NCBI GenBank assembly: GCA_027382625.1
Contig: JAJKFJ010023569.1
Location: 124,001-188,000 of the forward strand
Length of the DNA stretch: 64,000 bases
DNA from: Tetmemena sp. SeJ-2015
Taxonomy: Eukaryota; Ciliophora; Spirotrichea; Sporadotrichida; Oxytrichidae
Direction of reading: 5' to 3'
The position numbers and the translations under genes were made by a program. The notes under the pieces were generated by a model. The model saw only the letters and a program-made list of their open reading frames with translations, was not told where the DNA came from and did not search any database. Of this stretch, positions 1 through 15,500 are shown piece by piece (position 1 is the stretch's first letter; each line of letters starts with the position of its first letter).

Positions 1-492
1 TCGTTTTCTATTGAAAAGCAAACATTGTCAAATGACAAGACTTTTACAATCTAGAGATCTACTTGTGTATCCACCTCAAGTGGTTGCTTAGGAATCTGCT
101 TGGGCGTACATTTAGTCGTTCTATCAGAGACCTTTCAGCTCCAGAGATGTGGACGCACCTGATTACAGAATTTCAGGGGCCTCATAGCAGGCCCACAATC
201 CAGGTTACGCCTAATCAGGCCAGAATCATGGAAGCGTATTTGACTCACAAACAATCAACTCATGCTCCTTCTCATGGAATAGGCAGAACCCGAAAAGAAC
301 CAATAGACAGGTATGCTTCAATCATAGACGCTGAAGATCCTCGCTTTGAAAGGCAGAGAATGGAAAATCACAAAGTTTAAACTTATTTTAAGTGCTTATA
401 TTTAGTTTGGGAGAACAACATCAACTTTATATTAATATTAGTATTATAATTTAACGGTATATGCAATTCACTTAACAGAAGCAAATAATTTT
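1..492 (+). CDS. 3' part of an unrecognised gene (left edge)
   Basis: With TAA/TAG as Gln, a frame from about base 62 encodes a Tyr/Ser/Gln/Gly-rich stretch (VYPPQVVAQESAWAYIQSF and onward) to about base 260. A second frame then carries a polar, charged tail ending near QRMENHKV at about 380. The two join only if one base is gained or lost near 260, so this is either a germline indel or an assembly error. After 380 the DNA turns AT-rich and reaches TGA near 490. No domain is recognised. The low-complexity composition fits the cytoplasmic tail of a larger protein that starts left of the window. The end coordinate is uncertain because an IES could begin near 380. Confidence 0.4.
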
Positions 493-520
493 GATTAAAA
501 TTCCAGATATAATTTGAAGC

Positions 521-3500
521 ATGGATGCCTTTTACAGTCGTAAAACTAAACTTTATCACTACGTTGTCTCTAACACCATCTCTGATCGAGACTCATTGGC
601 ACCTCAAGTCGATATAAACGAAAGTGCAGAGCAGAATCAGGATATAGCTCTAGCTCCTTGGATCTTCCAATCTTTACCAGGCACAAAGCCAAGCTTAATG
701 GGATAAGTCTCCCGATCAATTAGAGTCTCTAATTTAGCGTTTGGAGCAACTCCCAGCTACCTCACTTTGGAACGAGCCTCTTGACTTGACCTGTGGGGGA
801 CCTGAGTTCTTCGAACATGCAAAGGAATTCATACTTAATACTGGAGCGAAGATAAACCAAATAGATGTTCTAGAAAAAGCTCAGCCAAATCATTAAAGCC
901 TCATCACTTTGGAATCAAATGCATTAGTTGCCTTATTCGGTGTTGCTACTCACATGGCTAGCTATGAAAAACTTATGTATACCCTCGAAGTTGCTCATGA
1001 GCTTTCCAAAAGCTGCAAGCATGCAGATGCCATCATAGAAGAAGCTCAACCTCATTTAAAGACGTATCTGCAACAAATTGTCGACTTTGCAGAAAATCAA
1101 AAGTCTCTTCACTACTTCCAACAGAACTCAATCAATGGAGTAATATCTATTGCGAAACATTTCTCAATGCTAAACCTAACAGAAAACTTCTGCTCTTTGA
1201 CAACCTGCGGGAAGTATTTGTATCTGTTGGTTTCAGCGACTGGAAGAGGATAAATGTACAAGATTGGAACAGGAGAACAGAACACTCTGGCTGGAAAAGT
1301 TTATCTGAACGAGGCAGCTGAAAAAGAAGGAGAGATGACTTGGGTCTATTGCTAAGGCAAGCTCTACGCTCGCAGAGCCAATGAAGAACTAGGAACCATC
1401 TCTATTATTGATGCTGAGACCTTAAAGAGTGAGGGTGTAGCTAAGCTATACTTTGGAGAGGCTTATCAGAATCCCACAGCACAGTCCTTAAACAGATACT
1501 ATCCCTTGTTGACTGATGGAAAGAACTTATTTGCGGTGACCATGAATATCGTGACTAAGAGAAGAAAGGTAAAGGATAGCATGAGAAAGCTTTATCAGAC
1601 CTACTAAGAGCACAAACGCAAGAACAAGGAAGAGGAAGAGAAGCAAAAACAGCTTGATGCCTTGGCTAAGACTGAAAAAGCAAAGACTTTAGCAACTGGT
1701 CTTTCTTCCTCTTCCAAACTTTCTCTATCATATTAATTATTATTATTAATAATAGAAGAAGAAAGCTTTAAATTAATTATCTTTCTGATAAGGAGCTACA
1801 ATTGCTTCTAAAAGCTGGAGATGAAAAAGCAGCCATGTAGTACCTTTAATTGATAGAGAAAGAGGCAATGAAGGATATCAGCCAGGCCATGCAAGGTCCA
1901 AATGTCCAGAAAATGAACGAAAAGGAAAAGCAATCACATCTCAAACAACTGAAGCATAATCTCAAGTAGAAGCTTAAAAATGCAAGGAAGGAATTCTTAA
2001 AGCAAGCTATTCAAGCCAATCAGGAAAGAGAAAAGGATCCTAACAAAGCAGCAGCTGCTGCTCCTGCTAATGCTTCTGCTGAAAAGAAAGCTGAATTAGA
2101 CCCTGAAGCATACAAAGTTTGTGAGTTCTGGGTTCACGAATTCGATGTCGAGGGACAAGCATAAGAAGAGATACCGTTAAAATAGCTACTTGAAAACGAG
2201 CTAGTCATAGAAACCTTTAACTCTTTCTCAGGGTTCTTTACTTATGAGGAGTGCTATCGTGCTTTGAAATTCCACAATGATGACATCGCTGAAACAGTGG
2301 CGTGGCTTGTTGACGAAGGAGAGAAAGAAAGAGGCAAAAAGTCGCTCTCTCGCAAGCAGGCTCTTCTCTTAGCAGAGTCAGAAGTTGAATCAGAGTCTGC
2401 GCCCGCAGGCAAGAAAAACGAGCTAGATGTGATTGTCAAAAAAGACTCAGTTCTCTAACCTAATTGCATCTCAACTGGAAAGTGGACTATAAATGATAAC
2501 CAGATCTCTTATCATAGCTTGGTTCATGAGAAGGGCTTAGTGAAGATTTTTTCCCTTAAGTCAACTAATATATTAAATTGTAGTAGTCTGATTAATTTTT
2601 GCAAGTATTAGTCAGCTGATAAAAGAGTGATTAATCAAGCGGAAGTGGACCAAAAGATATTAGAGAGTCAAGCTAACCCTCAGATAGAGAAGATTTAGAA
2701 TCAGAACTTTTCTCTCTCAGGATGGACAATTAGTGCAGGCATATCTGATGTTGCCTCTGAATCTAATTCCAGTGCTGGCAAAGTCCCAGCCAAAGCTGCT
2801 GATGAGCAATTGATAGATAAGTTGGAGATTCAATCTCAGAAATCAGATTCTGTTAAGTCTTCCTCTCAAGTGTCTGAAATGGTTGAGATAGTGATTTCTG
2901 AAGAGGATCTATATGAAGAGATCAGATTATTCATCAATTACAATTATCAATTGAGGAAAAAATATTATTTTTATTTTACAATTTAATATTTACAAATCAA
3001 AAATATATAATGTTAGTGGAGCGTATATTTTGCAATCTTAAATTTTTTTAAAAGATAAATAAGATTTGTTAATCTCTCGAATTATTTCCCAAAAAAGGGC
3101 CGTCTAAGTAACCTTTTGACTGAATAATTTTTACCATTGTAATTCAAATAATATTTGGCACTTTCGTGAAGCAAGTTAAACTTTTTCTTTATTAAATAAA
3201 TTATCTTTTTTAATTTAACTTCATAGAAGCTCTGACTTCAATAACCTAACATATTTGAGCTACGATCATATAAACAAGAAGTTCTACATGCTTATGATCG
3301 GAAACAATATCAATAAATTTATTAACTAAAGAAACAATATATAAAATAATTTTAGAGGTTAAGAAATAGTAAATCATTCTATATTCAATTTACTAGAAAA
3401 TTTAGTCCTCAATAGTAAGAAATATTAATATACAATGGTAAAATTTGAATTTTATCTTTCTTTAAATATTATTTTTAATGAATATGAGATATGTGGCAGT

Positions 3501-6500
3501 ATCTCAGGATCTACAGTCGATGGGATCACTTCTGAATGAAGTAATAGTGAATCTGGATACTGATTTCAATCTGAGAGACACCTAACAAAATGAAAATAAC
3601 TCCAGTGAAAAAGTTGGTTAATTGTCTGCTAATACCAAACCAAAAGACAATAAGTCGAATTAGTTATCGACAGAGAGCAAGAGTGATAGAATCAAACAGG
3701 AAATAGATAAGCTTCTCAAGATTGAAATGAGAAGCGTGAGTGATTTCATGATACAGGTTCTAGCCATTCTCAAGCATGTCAGTAAGAAGAGACACAGTCT
3801 GCCATGGAGATGGAGAAACTGGAGTTTTATATACTCATAGGCAATAAGCAGCTGGATCAACACAATTGAGCAAAATGGAGGAGACTCAGAGGAATCCAGA
3901 AAGGAAAATGAGCAGCGAAAGAAATAAGAGTCAAAGCTAAATAGCAGACTAGAGAAGATAGCAATGATCGAGCAAGCTGCTATCAGAGAGAGACTTGGTA
4001 CCAAACTAATTTTAAGAATATTTTAGATCTAGGTATTCAATATCAAGAAGAATTATTCACAAAAAAATATTGGAATCACAACAACGTTGATTTGACTTTA
4101 TAAGCTGACTAGGATTTTTTACAGTAATCTTTGTATATCTTTATTAAGAATATTACTTGATTATAGGACGGAAAAGTTATTGTAATGCATCTAATATAAC
4201 TATGTTAATAAGCCTAAATAATGATTAAGCGAAGCTAAAATAGATATTCAAGCCAGTTTAACTATCTAGTCTATATTTGGACTGTTAAGTTTAGAGTTAA
4301 AAGAGACATAAGCTCATATTTGGTGATAAAATTAAATATAATAAAAACGATTTTAATTTCAATTTATCTCTCTAAGACTTAAATGATTAAATCAAGAGCC
4401 ACCTGCTAAAATAAAGACTCAGCCTTCGATAAAGAATAAGCCTTAGACAGCTTCATAAAAAACTGACTAGCCTGGCAAGAGAAAGGAATCAGTCCAAGCC
4501 AACGCTCAACCCAAGAAAACAGATCCCGCTTTAAAGCAATAGAAGGGCCAATCCATCTGGAACACGTTCAATTACAACACCAAGGAAGAGAAAGGAAATC
4601 TATTTGGGGGAAGAAGTATCATAGAGCAGCCTTTAAATCAAGGTCAAGATAAAATACTGCCAAAGGAAAGACTGCTAAACCAACAAGAAATTAAAAAGTT
4701 GTATGCCTTCTCAACTTCTGGATCATCTTAAACTCTCTCAATGATTCTAAGACTTCTCAAAGATGAATAAGCTTCAGTGGAACTCAAAGAGAGATTGCTT
4801 TCGTAGATATTTGACTGGGTCACCTATGCAGATATTTTAGCAAACTTGAGGAGCTCTGAATTAGTTGATGAACTTAGAGATACTTTAATTGATTTCTTAA
4901 CCACATCATTAAAATCCGCAGAATAGAGAACTGAGTAATAATCACAAACTAAAACTACGATCGCTTTGATTTGGAAATGCTTACTTATAGGATGGCCCTT
5001 CTTCTCAAAGAATACTCAAATCCTCCACAAGATGTTTACTCTCGTTCTGGAGTACTCATACTCCTGGTCTAAACTTTTGAGCTAATTAGGAGGTACAGAT
5101 TTACCTGAGGTTGGTAGTTAATTAACCTACTATCAGAAAGTGTTTGGCTTGAATAACATGTCCCCTCTATAACTCTATGGCGTTCTTTATCACTCCTATC
5201 CTTAGATTTTCTTCTAGCAAGAAGTTCTTCTGCAAACAACTGTCAAGACCTATGTGCTATTAGTACCTAGCTCCGAGATCTAGTTAGGAAAGCTTGTTCA
5301 AGAGTCAGAGACCTCAAAGTTTCCCCCGCCTCCAAACCCCTTGGGACAAAGTTATGCGCACTAAGGAGGTGTGAGTCAAAACAGCGTATCCAAGAAATTA
5401 GTAGACTACTTTAAGGATAGTTTCCTAAAGCCCAGATATGACTCATTCTATCAGAACTAAGGTTCAACTCACTATGAATCTAATGACCAGGTTTCTATTA
5501 GGAATTGCAAGACCTTCATTGAAAAGGAAATAGAAGTGGGGCCTATTCACAACCACTACTTTAATGTTCCCTCTTTCCTGCTCTTTTGCAATTAGTACGA
5601 AGTAGTTGAAAATGTCTATGGATATAAGACCACTCTTCCTTTTGACAAGCTGATCAGATATTATACAGATGAGAGAGTAAGCTTCACAGAGGAGGATACT
5701 GACGAAGAGAGACATAACAAGAGAGTGTAGATGCTTCACAAGGTTAGAGATCAACACGCTTAACAGAGCTTAGAACTCCTTCAGAAAGTCCAAGGCCAGA
5801 TATTGGATTTCATTTCTTCGGAAGATAGAAAGTAAGAATAACTTGTTTTAAACTTAAACTTATAGTGAGTGTGATTCTAGTTATCTTTTCACTTTAATGA
5901 AGATATTCAATGACCTCATGAGATTCAATCTTGACTAAATCGATTACTCCTCCTCTAAAGAGACTTTATTATCTTATTTTAAAGGATTTATTATCTCAAA
6001 TAAATTACAGGAGCTTTCTTAGTATATAAATTCTATGTTTTAAGAGAATTACTTCCAATTATAATATTTTTTAAACAAGACTAAGTACTCAATTGGAATT
6101 CTAAAGTTCATTGAGAAGTGTCTATCTACTCTGATGAGAAAAACAATCCTGTCAAACATAGACTTGAATGAGACTCAAGTGACTTGGCTTTCTCACATCC
6201 TGGAGCTCATAAGCACATCCACTAACATCATATTTGACGTTGTAAACTTCGAAAACTAGGCCTGCTTCTGCAAAGAAGCTGCTCACTACATCCTGGGCAT
6301 TATAGAAAATCTTAAGCACCTTTTCTAAATAAACTTATCTAATGCTTAGAATCAAAGTGCTGGCAGTGGAGGCTCGTCTGCTTTGAAATTTAAAAGTCTG
6401 CTTGAAATGGCCTATGTATTCTTGAGTGAGGGCGCAGACTTCACCTATGAGAAAGTATTTGAGACTTCTCATCCTTACCCCAGGACTGAAAGCATTCAGA

Positions 6501-9500
6501 AAGATTCAGTTCAATCCTCCAAAGCAATAGCTTTCTCAATTGAATTTGACAAGAGATGCTAGACTGAGTCCAATAACGATTCCCTCACCATTTACAGTTA
6601 AGACCATGCTTACTGGATCAACGACACCTTTGGAACTCTCGTGAAGTTTTACGGCAAATATCAAGCTAAGTATCCTGTGCTCGTTCTTGGAAATAGGATC
6701 AACATTGTGATAAACAATGTTTTTTTCTTCCGAATTTAATGTCTAATTACATTGAGTTCAGGTCTTTTATGCAAGGAAAGAAGCAGTAAGTTATAAATTT
6801 GAGTGAAATAAATTTGTAATTAGACCTTCAAGAGGATAAAAAAGAGGCGGCGGTTACTACTATATGTCAGGAGGAGCACCTGCAGGTGCTGGTGATGATC
6901 CTTAGGCAAGATGGGGCTACAAGATTCATATTAGGCCTATTTATGACGAGCCAAGCTTCTTCCTTACTTCTAAACTGAAGAGCGAGCAATTGAAAGTAGT
7001 TTACCAGAGATTGGGAGGAGAGACAAAGATCCAGCAAATCACCTCCCTCATGAATCAACTCTACTTCACTGCCTCTAGGTTCACTAAGGCAGTCACTCAA
7101 GCCAAAGAAATACCTCACTGGCTTACCTTCTTCAACCAAAATGAGACTCTGGCAATGCAGGGAGCTAATCCTCAACAGGCTTTGTCGATCCATTCGGAAG
7201 TACTCTCAGTTATATCCAGCAAACTCTTTTATATACTCCTTTTATTTTATTAAATGAACTCTCCAGCTCAGCTTTATAATCAAATAGGAAATTATAATAC
7301 TTTTGACTTTAAGATTTTTAATTTTATTAAATGCATTTTCAGATGCTAATTTATGCATTTCAAAATAATATGCATTTTATCTTAAGACTAAAATTGAATT
7401 TAAGCTAGGAGCAGCTGCGTAAATATCTGAGCTGGCATCTGTTCAAGGGTGGTTTGAGAACTGAGCTGATTGAACACTCCACGACCCCGCAGTATTAGAA
7501 ATTTTCATGGAGGAAGAAATGAAAAGAGAGGAGACTTTGTGCTACTAAGCCTATGTAGAGTTGGAAAGGTACATCCCACCTGCTAAAGTGGAGGCCCTAA
7601 CTCAAGAAGAGCTCAAAGAGAGTCTCCAGTTCGAAAAGACTATTCAATCCGCCACGGAAAGCGTCAAGGATGAATTCTTGAAGGAGGGAGATAAAGTCAC
7701 AGTCAGAGAATTCCAGCCACTGAAACAGTACTGGACTGAAGAAGTTGCTAGAGTCTTAGAGGACATGCCACTTAGAGAAAAACTGCTGAAGAAAGTCAGA
7801 GAATTAGTACCCTATCTACTCGCTTTTAATAACGAGAAAAGGAAACCGAGCTTCAAAAAGGTGTACCAGGAGGACTGGCAGCATTTGGAACAGCAAATCA
7901 TAGTAGCCATGCTCTATCACTCATAGTCGCTGGAAGAGGTAGTTGCTTATTTGGGTGGGTCCACAAACCAAGGCTAGAATAATTCAACTAGCCCTAATAA
8001 ATCTTCAGCCCAGGCCCAAGCACTGAGCAATGGAATCTAAGTAAGTCTACTATTTTTATTAATATCTCTCTCAATAGGAAAAACTGACTTTAATCGGTAC
8101 TTAACTGAACGACATCCTCTCTTGGATGCAGTCCAGGCTCTAGGGTGAACAGGATTTCTAGACCATGCTTAGAGACGTTATTGAGCACTCTTAGTCTCAC
8201 ATTGATAAAGTGATTGCGAAAAAGAAGCAAGAGCAAGAAGAGAGACTCAAGCTTGAAAAGGAGAAAGAGGAAGAGAGACTCCGCCAATAAGCCGCCAAAG
8301 AAGCTGAAGAGAAGAAACTGAGGGAAGAAGAGGAGAAGTAGAGTTCCTCATCCACTCAAGCTCAAAAGAAGGGAGCAGTAATTAGCAAGAGTAAGCCAGT
8401 CAAGCATGCTAAGCGTAAAAATGTGGTAAAAATGGCAGCTCCTAAAATAGACTTAAATAAAATCGCTAAGGAGAAAAGTGTCAAGGAATAGGACAAAGCT
8501 CAGTAGAGTCAAAAAATTAAAGAAACTGCTTAACTAAACGATAAGATAATGAAGAATCTAAAGATGAGAAAAGCAACCTTAAAGATCAAACTTAAGCTTT
8601 GGAGAAGGTTGAAAAAGTTAAAATTAAATATCTTGAATTGTCAAAGGCAGAGGAGAGTGAAATTAAGAACAAAATATACAATAAAGTCTATGAGGATTTC
8701 TTGCAGTTTTATCAAGGAAACTAGGATAGAGTAAGACCACTCTGTCTTTTGCTCAACATACAATTTAACGCGGAGGATCCAAATGAATCTCTAAGGGCTA
8801 TTTTCAAGAGAGTCAAGCAAAAGCTCTAAACTCTAATAGATTTCGATGGAGAAATGCAGTTGAGAGAATCGATCACGATTGATAATTTATAAATTATTTA
8901 AAGCTTATCTTTAAAAATTAATATAAGTAAAAGTGTTTAAAATTTTTTTAATTTCATACGAGCTATTTAGTTTTTTGTGCGTATATTATGAAAATGGAAA
9001 TTATTACTATTTAATTGTAGTTTTTAGCATTAAAATAAAAAAAATTTTTTAAAATTAAATAAATTATAGTTAAACTATATTTATTCTATTTATTGAAGAG
9101 CTAAATCTAGAAAGTCCGTATTCAGAGATCAGAAAAGACGTCTAGTAGAGGATCCTCTTCCTATTTGAAATAAAGCCAAGCATGGACTATCACAGCAAGG
9201 TTGTAAAGATAGACTCTAAGCAACTTCAGAAAAGATTCCAATTGCAAGCTCATAATCTTTCGTAATAAAGTCTTGAGGATCAGTATGACACAGACTCTCA
9301 AAATCCTTTTGGAGAGAGCTCTATCCAAGGAGATGATGATTAGGAAGTTTTGGAGCCACTCGGAATATAGAGATCTCAGTCTGTTCAAGTGGGCATTCAG
9401 CCAATTATACAAGGAGTAGCAGGAGTCACATAAGCTATTGCAGAGCACAACAGAATGAAAGATGACGAGATAGCAAACTGGATAGATAATTATCGTAAAT

Positions 9501-12500
9501 GGAGACAGTGGAATCGTCAACACAACCTTATTCATAGACAGTATGGCACCTTTGTAGATGGGTTGCAAGACGAAGATCTATCCTCGCCTTTCTGTTCTCC
9601 CCTCTACTCAATTGTTTCATTCGCTAAGTCAAACAAGATCATTGACTCTAATAAGCTGAGAGAAGTTTTCTTGAATCATCAGATAAAGGCTGCTTTCAGA
9701 TCTTCAGGTCTGAAGTTGCAGGAAAGACTTCTGATCCTATCAAATAGTACCCCTTTCCAAAGACTGTGTTGGGGAAATCTGAGCATCTCACTTTCTGAGG
9801 GTCAGGTTATGGGAGATGTTGAAAGTTCAGGTGAAAAACTAACTCAGCAAATAAACGAGAATAGCAGGCAGCTTCTAAAACAATTAATGAAAACTACTAT
9901 CCAAAGTTAGAAATTCCTTTATGAGTACATATATAAGCGCAGATACTACTAGTCATCCGCTGCAAGCTAAAATAGCTCCACCGCTACGAGTTAAAGCCAG
10001 AGTAACAGCAACTAAAGTGCCAACTCTTCCTAGTGTAAGTTACTGAATGTTAATTCTTACTCAATTATAGAGAAATCATCTTAAACATAAGCAGCTTCCT
10101 CCTCTAAGTAAAGTACATCAAGCAAGTCAAGTTCTCAAAGAATCAGTGGCAAGCAAGGCTTTGAAGAATGGGTTATGTATGAACAGTTGAGAAGATTGAT
10201 TTCAAACCTTAATGATATCAGAATCTTATTGAACAACGTTTACACCAGAGAGTATATCTTGGAGTCTGTTCGAAAGAATTTTGCCAATTCTGGAAAGGAT
10301 AATTTAACTCTTAGTAAAAGCCCTAATAGAAAGGAGAGACATGGAGCCAATGGAGTTAATCATCACGTAACTTCAACTGCTCTACCATAGGTTGATAACT
10401 TAGAAAACATCAAAGATTTGATCAGCAAGGGAGAAGAAGATTCTGAGCTAAACTATGAGAGCTTGCAAAGATTCCTGAAATCGATTATTTCACTGATGCA
10501 AATTACTTCTAGCTCGACTCAAGCTTAAAAAGCCCAATACACTTTTTCAACTAAGCTGCAATTCTAGGCAACTAATTGTTGCAAGTTAATTCTAAGCCAA
10601 TTGATGAGTGACAAAACTTTAATGAGATCAGCTGAAACTCAAAGATTGATACAAGAAATGCTTCTCGATATAGTGGTTGAATAATTAGAAAAGTAGTGCG
10701 GAATTTTGACTCCTTCAAGCTAAGCATCTCAAAATGTGGGAGGTACCAAGTCTACGGAGGAAGCAAAATCAAGTGATCAATAGCCTAATCTTCCTAAGAT
10801 AGCCTTGAGCAAGATAGTGAGTAGAATAAACAGTATCTCTTTCACAGATGAGATAGTGCCACTTCTGAAGATTTTGTCAGACGTGATCAGAATCAGTGAC
10901 GACCAAAGTCACTTTAGAGTTGACATGATGAAGTAGCAATCCAACTTTTCAGATTAGGAATCTGTCAAAGAAGGATACTTCTTGGCTGAAGACTCGGAGA
11001 AAGTTATCAGATGCGCACAAATTCTTGCTTTCCTAATTCATAATTCAGAGATACCTTTAGTGATTCGCTAGACCATAAAGTGCGCACGACTATTCTTCAA
11101 GCTTGTAGATTTCAAAAAACTTGAGCTTCACTATCCAACTCTTGCATTGTAAAATCTGGCTTCAGAAGCAAATGAGCCAGAAATTTCTACTGCATTCATG
11201 AAAGGAAATCAATTCTTGATAGAGACTCTACTCAAGATTGGCCAAAAGATATCAAACACTCTTCCTTCAAGCGAAGTGAAACCAAAGAATGAAGTCTCGA
11301 ATGCTTCTCAAAATGATATATTTTAGTATGAGATGGAGGAAAATAAGAATAATCAGGATTCTATCTTAGAAGCTAAGGCTGATTAGTAATCTAAGTAAGA
11401 AAACAAAGAGTCATCTGATTCAAAAACTGCACCACCCAACTCCGATGAGAAACTATATGTAGTCTATGGTAACGTTAATTCATCAGAGGAAGACTACTCA
11501 TTCTTAATCACAGCGCTCTATCATTTCGAAGAGCTCTATCCTGTTATAACTCCAAGCCTCCCAACTGATCCTGCTGAAATTAGAGTTAAATCAAAACCTA
11601 AGCCTAAAGAAGAAGAGAAAAAAGATGCAGCCGTTGTAAAAGAAGAGGTTAAGGAGGATAAATAAGCGTAGCTACCTCAACTTGAAAAAGAAGAGGCAGC
11701 TTTGAAGGAGCAGTAGAAGAAAGCACTTATAGAAAAAGCTCTTGCAGATGGAGTGTCTCATGAACCAATAGGCCAAAAGTTGCTTGAATAAATTCTTAGC
11801 GAAGATGGAAATAGCAGTGATATTTTTGACCTCATTAATCTTCAGAGACAATAACAGCAAGAGATGAATAGAAATGCCAGAGGTGGCCGTGGAGGATTTA
11901 GAGGAGGTATGTTTAGCGGAGGAAGAGGAGGATCTCGAGGAGGAGCCTTAATGCCTTCATCTCATCAATCAGTAATAGAGTCTAAGCTTAGTAAGTAAGA
12001 CTATCATTTCGGATAGCCACCTGCATCAAAGCCAGGCTACTACACCTCTGCAACGCAGGTTTATGCTACTTCTCTCAGCATATTCAAAGTTGACTAAATT
12101 TTCACGGAGATAGTCAAAGCCACTCATGAGGATTGCAAAGAAGAAGATTCTGCGGAGGAGCAAATGAGAAAGCTAAATGAGTGTAATTACAATTCTAGAA
12201 TTTAAGTTCACATGAAAGATGCTTTAGCAATGGCTGCCATTTTGCATCATAGATACTCAGCTCCTCTTTGTGAACCCATGCCTCTTTAGAAAGCCATAGA
12301 TTTCTCTACAATCTTAAAGCAAGCTTATAATGGATAGTTGACTCCTGTTGCAATAAATCCATTCATCAAAGAAGAGTTCAAAGAAAAGAAGCTCTCAAAT
12401 CAGAAGACTGTTTCTTAATGCTTCCCATTGTTGGTTTCTAAAATTGAGCCTTCAAAGAAAGGAAAGGACTTACCTCCCGGAGCAGGAGCACCAATCGTAA

Positions 12501-15500
12501 TAGCTCCTAAGACATTCGTCGTCTCACTAGCAGAAATAAGAATTGCCCACAAGTATGAAACTATTGTTGAGACTAAATCCTCAAGTTTAAAGGCCTTAGA
12601 AAAAAGTCCCATTGAAGGATTCGCTTGCAATGTGATTTCCTAATCAATTAGAAGGCAAGGAGCTTCCATTTCAATCATAGTTCAACAATACATTAACATT
12701 CTTCGCAGCTTGATTACAAAGTAGAAGAAAGGATCCCACAGATCATATACTGGTCCTCATTTCAAATAGTCATTTATAACCACAGGAGACAAATTCAACA
12801 AAAGATAATCTCTTCAAAAACTAAAGCAGCAAGAATAAGTTTTCGGAGAGGAAATGGTCTCAGTACTTAACTAAGTACTGAAGATGTTGTCAGAGAAAGA
12901 CTGGAATGACTTCTCCTCTTAGGAAAAGCAACTTGCCTTTGGTATTTTAACAGTGCTTGGAGGCTGGTATGCACCCTACAGATCTGGATAAAGTGTGCAA
13001 GTTGAGATAAATAACTAATGGGTGGATGCCATAGTGGTTGATGATGGGCTCGGTAAAAAGCGCCTCTCAGTCATTTTAGAAGATGACAGCACTCTTCAAG
13101 TGTAAAAAGTCCTCACAACTAAAGCAAGAGCCAATTAGAAGTATGAGTGGCCTTTCTAAGGAGAACTTAGCAAAAGAATAGACCAGACTCTTCTAAGTGA
13201 GTGCGTCATTAAGGTCTTCAGATAAATTCAAACCTCTGATATCCACAGAAAGCTAAAAGGTCTGGGTGAGAAAGGTGAAACCCAACTCTAAAGAGAAGAA
13301 GGAAACCGTATTTAACTAGAAGATGCTTCGTTCTTGCTCATGTCGCTGCTTAAAGTAACTTCTCAAATTACATGGACAACTTTCAATTAAACAGATGCTG
13401 TAAAGCAAAAAGAATTCATCGATCTTTTGACAGAGATTTCTAATCTTGAGACTAATTCTGCAGAGAAAAGTTAAGCTTACCTTGAGAAATAACTAATCGA
13501 TTCATGGGAAAGACTGATAGATAAGGATGAAATTAGAAACAACGATTTCTTCGTACTAAGAGAGTTCAAAAACATCGACTACCCAGCTTAAAAAGAAACT
13601 AAAGAAGAGAGTAAGGAACCTGTAAAGGAAGAGCAGAAAGCATCTACAGAACCAGAAAAATTGGACTTAAACAAAAAGCTTTCCGCATTTAAATAAGAAC
13701 TTTAAAACCAATTTGTCGACTCTGAATATGTCCAGCCTTTGAGCTCATATTTAAAGGGACTTCCAGAGCCTATACCTAAGAAGAATCAAAGTGAAGCGGC
13801 CTTAAAACTTCTAGCCCATTGGGAAAAGCATGTCATCCCTAAGATAGTTGAATTTGTACGAACAACCTACAAATCTTGGGAGATGGAGTTCTATTTCGAG
13901 TAGCTTCGCCACCATCTTAGAAACGGAGATTAAATGAGAGCTTTGGAAGATGCAATGACTATGTGCGAGAGAAAGCTTCCTCAAGGCTGTGTGATCCCAG
14001 ACGAAAATCATGACTGGACTGCCAAAATGGCTGATGAATGCTTAGTTGACACCTGGGCTCTTGCAAAGATCAAGAATCAGAGATAACTTAGCTTAGCTGC
14101 AGCTGCAAATGGCCAGGCTAGTGGAAATAGCGGAGCAGTTGGAGGTGACACAAGTTATCCTTTGCTCAATAAGCTACTTAACTTAGGCATAGATGAATTC
14201 GTAATTCTTATCAAGGCTGTAGACAATAGAACGAGTGTAATTCTCGCAGAGTATCAAGACCCAGATTCAATGCAGGTTCATTCTATATGGATACCTATAA
14301 GCTATTTAAGTGATCTCTAATCTTAATTGCCTCCAAGATCGGTAGGGTTCTCAATCCAAACTCTCAGACGGCAATTTGACTAGAGTACTACTCTTATAGA
14401 GAAAGTCTACGCCAAGCAAACTCTCATAAAGTATTTTGAGTCTACTTTAAGGCAATATAATATCTTACACTTATGAAAGATGATTTAAATGTCAATAAGA
14501 AGCAGAGAACATTCAATTTAGTTTTTTAGCTTATATAAAGTAAATTTAAACAAAGAGGAGATGATTCGTCTCTAGGATATTATAAGTTGGTGTGTTTAAG
14601 AAAAATACTGTGAAAACCCGGTAGATGGCTGGATGTAAGAGCTCACACCAGCCATACCTCTTCAATCAGAAAAATCAAATGAAAATTCTGCAGAGCAACC
14701 AAAGTAAACTCCGATTGAAGAATAAGAAATAATCAGCAGTACTTCTAATCCTGACTAAGCCTAAATATAAAACTCAAGCTTGCAAAGTTTAGTCTAAAAA
14801 ATCAGTGATCAACTTGCGATGGAGAGCCTTTTGAAATCTTCAGCTGCAATAGAAGGAGAAATAACTCATGATTCCTATTAAGACAAGGGAATAAATACTC
14901 TAGGGTTGATTAAGCAACTTCTTGTTTAGAAGCTAAAGGTTATAAATGAGTTTACAGAAGATGCTAAAATCGCTGAGTTAGCTGAAAACAAGAATATTTA
15001 GTAAATCCTGGAATGGGTTTGTTTGAACTGGCTTAACCTTGCAGAAAATGTTAGAGGTGAAAGAATAGCTATGGACTTGTGTTAACAGTACGATAAATAC
15101 ATGAATTCGACCCTCAAGGCTCTTAGTGAAGGAGCTTCCTCATAACTTATGCCTCTGCATAGTTTGATGCCAGTCGATGATACTTCTTTACAATCTCAAG
15201 CAGCAGCTATCTTGATAATGTTTAAGAAAAACTCAGTTCAGCTTACTCCAACCTCCAAGATCCAATTTTACTCTGACCCCAACAAGGTCAATTTGGTTGC
15301 CGAAATATCAACTGGATAGGACAATAAGAAAGATCTACCACCTCTTCTCTTGAATCATGGATAGATTTGGGTGAGCATAGACTCCGGCACCACAGCCCTA
15401 CTTCCTAAGCATATGCAAATGGAATTGAGTTTGAGTCTTCCCTGCGCTATTGTAGTAATTCCAAAGGCTTGGACTGTATGTTGCTGGCTGACAGAAACCT

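Noticed and set aside
5822..5920. IES with pointer GAAGATA in the giant gene
   Set aside because: The 7-bp repeat exists, but joining there puts the downstream part out of frame; a GTAAG...TTCTAG intron gives the right frame.
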